Below, piece after piece: positions 57,736-64,000 of a stretch of 64,000 nucleotides of DNA (its first letter is position 1; every line of letters starts with the position of its first letter). The notes beneath the pieces are model-generated. The model ran no database searches. It saw only the letters and a program-made list of their open reading frames with translations, and had not been told where the DNA came from. Position numbers and translations under genes: made by a program. The DNA is from Hemibagrus wyckioides (taxonomy: Eukaryota; Chordata; Actinopteri; Siluriformes; Bagridae). The stretch lies in contig NC_080714.1 in NCBI RefSeq assembly GCF_019097595.1, positions 24,781,759 through 24,845,758 on the forward strand. Direction: 5' to 3'.

Positions 57736-58567
57736 AATAAATAATGCGCAGGCGAATTGGGATGCAGGACAAAGGCAACTTTTTTGACTTTGTCTAGATG
57801 ACCTTTGACCTGACAAGCTTTTGTCTTGTAAGCCGATAGAAAATAAGTACGCTTTCTGTTTCCCAGGTTTATTTTTATTTTTTTATCATTCAGTTTTCTT
57901 TTCTCTCTCTTTCCTGTCAGTGATGTCAGCACCTCAGATAATATTTCATTTTTAAAACCTTTCATTTGTCCATGATGCATTTAGTGACCTTTAAGAACTG
58001 AATATAGAAAGTCTGTGAAGTTCTTAAACATATATGAAAGAAGACTTGAATAGGTCTAGATTTTCTTTTTTAACTGGAATCACGAGTAGAACTCGCGTGA
58101 ACACCACCACAAAGCCTTCTATGAGCTCCGAGTTTCCGTCCTGTGGGCGTGTCTGTAAAAATCATAGCAGATTGAATGGAAGCAAATCTTTATCCCAGAA
58201 GCTGATTTCAGCTTTTTTTAAATTTACACACTAATTACCTGCACAAAATATGACAACATTGCTCAGTTATACAATATAATGTATAGCGATAAAGTTTGGT
58301 CACAAACATTGTGCTGTATTTCTTTGTAGTTCCTTAAAAGAATTTTCACTTCCGTGTCGCTCCAATCAAAGTGACTAGAACGCACCAAATCTCGTAATTA
58401 CGACTTGTAAATCTAAACTTCCCAGTAGGACTTGAACACACAGATAGAGCCATAATTAGTCTATCATCCGCAAGTGCGGCCTCATTTTTATCGCTCATGC
58501 TCTAGACTCCGCCCTCTCTTCACAGGCCACGCCCCCTGACTCCACACTCAAATAAGCACTTGTTACA
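57736..58567 (+). other. Unique non-coding stretch
   Basis: No recognisable features. Confidence 0.6.
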
Positions 58568-58765
58568 TCTACATTCAATTCCATTTCAATTCAGTTCTAT
58601 TCGTATAGCACTTTAAACAATTGTCTCAAAGCAGCTTTACATAACACGAGATATAGTAGAAAAGGTTTAATTTAAAGATTGATATTAGATTTATTAGATG
58701 ATTAAATTTATTTGTATTTATGCCTTTTTATCCCATTGAGCAGAAGAGCATCTGAACGTTCAGAA
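58568..58765 (+). mobile_element. Dispersed repeat fragment (ATTCAATTCCATTTCAATTC type)
   Basis: Starts CATTCAATTCCATTTCAATT, then TATAGCACTTTAAACAATTG, TCTCAAAGCAGCTTTACATA and TTATCCCATTGAGCAGAAGA. I recall this phrase order as a very common otophysan repeat; the class is not certain. Confidence 0.6.
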
Positions 58766-59463
58766 TAAAGGATCTTAAGTCCATGCTAGGTTCCTTTTCT
58801 GTAGAATAAAAAATAAAACAATGTGAGCTGCAGAGTTTACAGAAACTAGCCCGATTTCCGATCATTTTATTCAATATTGTTTATATTATTTAATTTTTGT
58901 TTAGGTTACATTTTTTCATATTTATTTAATGTAATCATTTTAATAATATTTTTAAAAATGTATTTTCTTTTATTCATATTTTAACTGACCGTTGGGTCTC
59001 TGTATCTTGAGCATCTTGCTTTTTTTCTAAATCTAAACAACAATAAGCAGTTTTTACGAGCTTCCTATGAAGCTTTAAGATGCACCTATGTTGCCATGTG
59101 TTGATGTCAGAAATCCGAGTCACGTTTTCCCAGGTAAACGACATCCGATCGGATCAGAAGGGAAAATATCGGATCCGATCTAATCTTTCAGAGGAACCTG
59201 GTTCGAAATCTTTGGCGAATTTTGTTTCCTAATGTGACGTTCATATTTACTGCATTAGTTAAAAATCATTCTGGAAAGGTGCATAAATGATAGACACACA
59301 CACACACAAACATCAACATCATCCAGCAGTAACATACTGTAGCATTCCGCTTTATCCGTTTTAATCCGAATTGTGAATGGAAAAGTAAATGAGGCCTGCG
59401 TGCATCATTTCACAAGCAGGAAAATGCAGTCATTAGTGGAAGGAGAGAAACTAAAACAAGCCT
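58766..59463 (+). other. Unique non-coding stretch
   Basis: AT-rich to 58985, then mixed sequence. No feature is recognised. Confidence 0.6.

Positions 59464-59496
<33 letters not shown>
59464..59496 (+). repeat. (CA)n microsatellite
   Basis: A CA run followed by GCACGCACACA. Confidence 0.95.
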
Positions 59497-59499
<3 letters not shown>

Positions 59500-59882
59500 G
59501 CACACAGTCACCACTGAAGAATTCTGTTGTCTTACTTGTGTTCGTTACTGACTCCAGCCCAGAGAGCTAGCTAAAGAGTTCGGGTTCCTTCAGGAACAGC
59601 AGCAGTAATGAAGCAGAGATGGAAAAAAATATTCCCTGATTGTTGGTTTACTTTGCGAGATATTTACAGACCGGCCTCGTTAGCAGTTTGTCAGTAGACA
59701 AACCGGAGAGCCGAGTCACCTACGGTGTTAAATTACTCTCACGTTTACCATCTAGATGCAACACAAACACACACTCTCTACAGGCGCTAACTTAAACATT
59801 GCTAACTTAAGTGTGAATGTTACTTTTAAGGCATAATCAGGGAAATAAGAAGATCAGAGACCGCTGTTTATTTAATTTCATT

Positions 59883-59987
<105 letters not shown>

Positions 59988-60133
59988 TTGTGTTTGCATC
60001 TTTGTTATAAAAGTTTGGACAAAAAAACATTACTACTGACCTGTGGTCATTTATCTAAACCTAATATTTCCATTAAAGACAATCACGGCATGGAAATCCA
60101 AATGGAAATATTATGTCAATTATGGTGATGTGA

Positions 60134-60138
<5 letters not shown>

Positions 60139-60172
<34 letters not shown>
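60139..60172 (+). repeat. (CA)17 microsatellite
   Basis: A perfect CA run. Confidence 0.97.
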
Positions 60173-60174
<2 letters not shown>

Positions 60175-60403
60175 AAGTATAATTGGAAGACCAAAAAATG
60201 TGGTCATTAGTGGGAAGCTGAGGGCCGGCGTGTTCAGAAATGGAAGTGCATTTCGCAGGCAGAAGGAGGAAGTGGATAAATGCGTCCGCAATCAAACGTA
60301 TTAGAGATGCTTTAAACGTCCGAGCAGGTAGGAGGATAATTACAGTGGCCCTGCTGCTTACAGCTCCAACTCCTCATTTCCTCTTCTAATTAATCACGCT
60401 GAC

Positions 60404-60574
60404 CTCTCTTCTCTTCTCTTCTCTTCTCTTCTCTTCTCTTCTCTTCTCTTCTCTTCTCTTCTATATTCTCTTCCTTTCTCCTTTCATCTCTTCTCTTCTC
60501 TTCTCTTTTCTTCTCTCCTCTCCTCTCCTCTCCTCTCTTCTCCTCTCCTCTCCTCTCCTCTCCTCTCCTCACAG
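60404..60574 (+). repeat. (TCTTC)n/(TCCTC)n tract running into exon E acceptor
   Basis: TCTTC units at 60405-60462, mixed units to 60515, then TCCTC units to 60570, followed by ACAG. The 170-base tract is almost pure pyrimidine and acts as the acceptor polypyrimidine tract. Confidence 0.96.
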
Positions 60575-60674
60575 GTGATAAACGAGTGGTCAGACTTTCC
60601 CTCAAGTCGAAAGAGACCGGACTCAAATTCATCACCACCGACTTCGTCTTCTATAACTGCAGCGTCCTACAATC
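60575..60674 (+). CDS. plxna3: Plexin-A exon E: end of IPT1, leading to PSI2
   Basis: This exon has 100 bases. It enters in phase 1 (a glycine codon split G/GT with exon D), reads 32 full codons and leaves in phase 2 inside a serine codon (TC). The acceptor is cctcacag at the end of a 170-base pyrimidine tract and the donor is the strong gtaagt. The peptide starts [19 protein letters not shown] and ends [24 protein letters not shown] and DFVFYNCSV are hallmark plexin-A residues just before PSI2, and NCS is an N-glycosylation sequon. The SVLQS ending is the residue set I associate with plexin-A3 (A1 has SVHQS). PSI2 should follow in the next exon, which I do not see before base 64000. Confidence 0.92.
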
Positions 60675-60949
60675 GTAAGTATCCTTCCTTCATTTTATTT
60701 GTTTTTTTTTTGACTAGACGTCTGTATACTTTATTGAACTCTACTATAAACTACATATATTTTTGTCAAGCTAAACGGAAGTAACGTCCTAGCGTTTAAG
60801 TAAAAAGGAAGAAAAATGATCAAGTAAACAAACACAAAACACTGACTCGAAGCTTTGCTCACGATTTACGTTCCTCATCCTGTCTACAGTTAATTCCCGT
60901 ATTATGAAAAAAACCCCTAAAACCTTAGTTTTATCTCCTTTCCCCCTTC

Positions 60950-61085
60950 TCTTCTCTTCTCTTCTCTTCTCTTCTCTTCTCTTCTCTTCTCTTCTCTTCT
61001 CTTCTCTTCTCTCTCCTCCCCTTCTTCCTCTTCCTGTTCCTATTCCTCCCTTCCCCTCCCCTCTCCTTTCCTATTCTCCTTCAAT
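60950..61085 (+). repeat. (TCTTC)12 and CT-rich flank
   Basis: A perfect TCTTC array at about 60950-61010 is followed by C/T-rich sequence. Together with the tract at 60404 it brackets exon E. Confidence 0.95.
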
Positions 61086-62865
61086 TCCCCATTTTGAACC
61101 AATAAATAGAGTAATATGAACACACACAAAACGCCGACTTGAACCGTTGCTCACGATCTACGTTTCCTCACCTTCCTCACTTTCCTTTGCATCCTGCTTT
61201 ATAAAATAAAACCTTAGAACAACAGAGTTTCCGTTTGTCCAGTCACCCACAGCCTCTCATTAAATGTGTATTATGACACCATAAGTAAAAATAAAGCTTG
61301 GAAGGAATTAGCAGCGATCAATCTTGCCTCTTGTGAGTCTTCGTAGCTTGCCTAGTACTAGCTAGTTAGCTTGTTTTGCTAGTCTGGCACCAAGCCTAGC
61401 ACATAGAATAATTTTCTTTGTGTATAAATTATACAGCTGGATATAGGCTATGCTTTTTCAGCTACTTGTTTTCCTCATCAGGATGTAAACCACTCTACAT
61501 ACTTGAGAGACATGCTAGAATTTTGTTTGTTATCGTGAATGAATTTTGATCTTCGCAGATAGAAAGCTTAGAGGTGAAAAAGTAAATAAAAACATTTTGT
61601 TTTTGGTTTTTTTTTTTTAATATGTTTTTCATTCCTTAAAATAGAAGCAAGAAAGCATGTTATTCGAATACTGCGTTGTTGTTTTTTTGCCATTATTTCT
61701 GCTAATATATTCTTTCAGGGTTTGCTGGAGTTCACTTTCATTCTCAGAGTCTCAAATAACAGGAGAGAAAATCTCATTGTTGGAATAAGTGCAACTTTTC
61801 AACAGCAGAGAAAAAAAAGTATTTTTGTTTTTTTTGTTTTTTTTTTGTTTTTATTGTTTGCGCTAATTGCTGTGTTCTGAAACTTCACCATTCGTGTGGG
61901 TTTTTCTTTTTATTCTTTTTTCCTTTTTTCCTTTTTTACATTTTTTTTCTATTTAGCTCTCAGGAGTTTCTAAAATGCCTAAAGGCCCAGAAAAGAAGAG
62001 TCGACGTTCAGTTTAAAAATATACACACAGAATCAAACGATGATACTAAAAATTGCCTGGGTGTCTAAATAGCGACAAACTCGAATTCGCTGACTTCCTG
62101 CGTGGGGTCAGAAAAGTTGCTTTGCGTACTTTTTGGTTTGCGTGATTAATTTCTAATCAGTTTGGCTTATTTTTTTTATTTTTTAGAAATAGATCCAACT
62201 CCTCAGGTTGAATTGATGCCTAATCAAAGAGTCTAACATTATAACATTATAGGCAGCAAAAGGGCGGAGTTTCTGGGGTATTGGGGAGGGGGTTAGAAGG
62301 GGTGGGAGGGTATCATGGGTGGCAAGAAGGCGGTTGTGGCAAAAAAAAAAAAAAAAAAAATCACCAGAACTAGCAACCTTCCAATATTTATACCATGATC
62401 AACTGGTATAATGTAGAAGTCTTTTATTTTGTAAAATTACTGACGTTTCGAATCGGTTGTGTTCGTGTGAGTAAATTGGATAAAAAACTCAATTTGTTGT
62501 ACAGATTTATTGGACATGCTTAGGACATTTTATCAAATTTATCAAATTGTAAAAAGTAAAAGTACCAAAGATATACCAATGTTTTATTTCATTTATTTAG
62601 TAAATTTTTAAATAATTAAAAAAAATATTGGGAAGCAACCTATTCACGCTTCAAACCAAATCTACATTCACATGAGAATAGCATTTTTATATTTTTATTT
62701 ATTTATTTTTAAAATAATTTTAAATAAATTTTTTTTTTTTATATATATATATATTTTTTAAATTATTAACCAAAAATTAAACAACATTTTTGAGTATTTT
62801 GCTGTAAAAACACTGACTTCACAGGTTTATCATGTAATCATGTACTATTATTATTAGGGCCCAGA
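61086..62865 (+). other. AT-rich non-coding stretch
   Basis: Poly-T and poly-A patches (61609, 61823-61855, 62341-62360) and TA-rich sequence at 62690-62770. No exon or RNA gene is recognised. Confidence 0.65.
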
Positions 62866-64000
62866 GGCCTTGCACCGTAGGTGCGGAAGCCCTATTGTTT
62901 TCGTTAGAATTTTTTATATATATATAAAAGACATTGATACAACCACCACCAAACCCAGGCTAATATGATCTCAAGACATTGATAATGCAAAATTGATGAG
63001 GGATTTTTGATATCTCAAACGGTTCAGCCGTGAGGAGCCCTTAAACTTATGGCGAATAAAACGAAACAGGAAGTGGCTAATAACTTCGGTGTACATTAAG
63101 TGATCTACATGAAACCTGAGGATCATGTAAAGCACTGAAAGCTGATCACAAAGATATGACAACTGTGAGTCTCGGTCATAGCGCCACCAACTGGCAGCAG
63201 GAAGTGTCACTTTTTGAAATCTCTAATATTTTGTACCTTGCTTTCACCTGATTTGGTTCAAAATCAGTCAGAATAATATGAAGACATGGCTGATGTGAAA
63301 CTGTGAAGGAATTTTTTGATACCTTGAATTGTGTTACTATGGCGACGATTTACATGAGAACATAATAGAAGAAAATGAATCTTCTCATATCTTACGAGTG
63401 GAAAGGCCTAATGTTCCAAAATATTTTCCATAGAGAGTGTAAATGGGTATGAGAAAGTCCAGTGTGGCTGGTCCCCGGGTGTGGCACAGGGCTGTCACAG
63501 CGCCCCCTGGAACTTTGTCAGAAATATAGCTGCACAGCTCATATTCACTTGCACATATATGCATGAGACACGGTATACATTTAGATCTCATTGAGCTAAA
63601 TGACGTTCATCCACCTGTTATGGGATCTGCTTAACAGGAAGTCAGTTATTTTGGGATGTTTGACAAATGCACCCAGTGGAATTTGGTATACTCCTCCTAG
63701 GGGATTTGTATGATTTTGACCAAACAGGGTCCAATATGATCTGAAGACATTGAGGATCTAAAGTTGATGAGGGATTTTTGATATCTCAAACGGTTCAGCT
63801 GTGAGGAGCCCTTAAACTTATGGCGAATAAAAGGAAACAGGAAGTGGCTAATAACTTCGGTGGATTTCGGTGATGTACATCAAACCTCAATTTTATGTTA
63901 AGAGAAAAAAGCTGATCACACGTACATGACTACTGTGAATCTCAGTAATAGCGCCACCAACTGGCAGCAGGAAGTGTGTCACTTTTAGAAATCTAATGTT
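62858..64000 (+). mobile_element. Dispersed repeat with internal 771-bp duplication
   Basis: Starts GGGCCCAGAGGCCTTGCACC, GTAGGTGCGGAAGCCCTATT, which contains a small hairpin (GCACC-GTA-GGTGC). A segment at 62961-63221 with CTCAAACGGTTCAGCCGTGA, GGCGAATAAAACGAAACAGG and GCGCCACCAACTGGCAGCAG recurs at 63732-63994. It resembles a widespread fish repeat of unknown class and probably continues past the window. Confidence 0.75.

Larger units (their letters stand above)
60675..64000 (+). other. Intron downstream of exon E (5' part)
   Basis: It starts with the consensus donor gtaagt. No PSI2 exon (C..C then HWC motif) is seen up to the window end. Contents are a TCTTC array, T-rich and A-rich DNA, and a dispersed repeat with a 771-bp internal duplication from 62.87 kb on. 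Confidence 0.85.

Overview
The window is vertebrate genomic DNA, almost certainly from a teleost fish. It carries five short GT-AG exons set in very long introns, tRNA-derived SINEs and other repeats of the fish type, dense microsatellites and minisatellites, and no operon-like gene packing. An ostariophysan such as a catfish would fit, but the sequence does not prove it.

Only one gene is supported: an internal piece of a plexin-A receptor on the + strand. The five exons (21530-21670, 33425-33525, 52662-52785, 56738-56894, 60575-60674) join in frame with intron phases 0, 2, 0, 1. They encode the end of the sema domain, the whole first PSI cysteine knot and the first IPT/Ig-like domain, 623 coding bases in all. 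The residues agree best with plexin-A3 as I remember it (for example SVLQS at the end of exon E and SPSL in exon D), so plxna3 is the preferred symbol; plexin-A1 is the alternative. The large first sema exon lies upstream of base 1, and PSI2 onward lies downstream of base 64000.

Layout: 1-21529 is the 3' part of a giant intron (or intron plus upstream DNA) with simple repeats, a 20-bp minisatellite (1.6-2.0 kb), a degenerate GT minisatellite (3.3-4.0 kb), several SINEs and an 81-bp inverted repeat at 12.2-12.5 kb. The A-B intron (21671-33424) has two large minisatellites (37 bp x about 32; 35 bp x about 24), two inverted copies of one dispersed repeat, a TA-flanked MITE and three SINE families. 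The B-C intron (33526-52661) has a SINE with a 37-bp internal expansion, transposon relics, a 43-44.3 kb minisatellite and a 1.75-kb polypurine array with two alternating repeat units. The C-D and D-E introns are AT-rich with microsatellites. 60675-64000 is intron with a dispersed repeat duplicated at about 771-bp spacing.

The most notable pattern is that every one of the five exons has a simple-sequence tract close to a splice site, including a (TG)22 run that forms nearly the whole acceptor tract of exon B. I found no second gene, RNA gene or CRISPR array, and no system that I would call new. The unusual content is repeat architecture.
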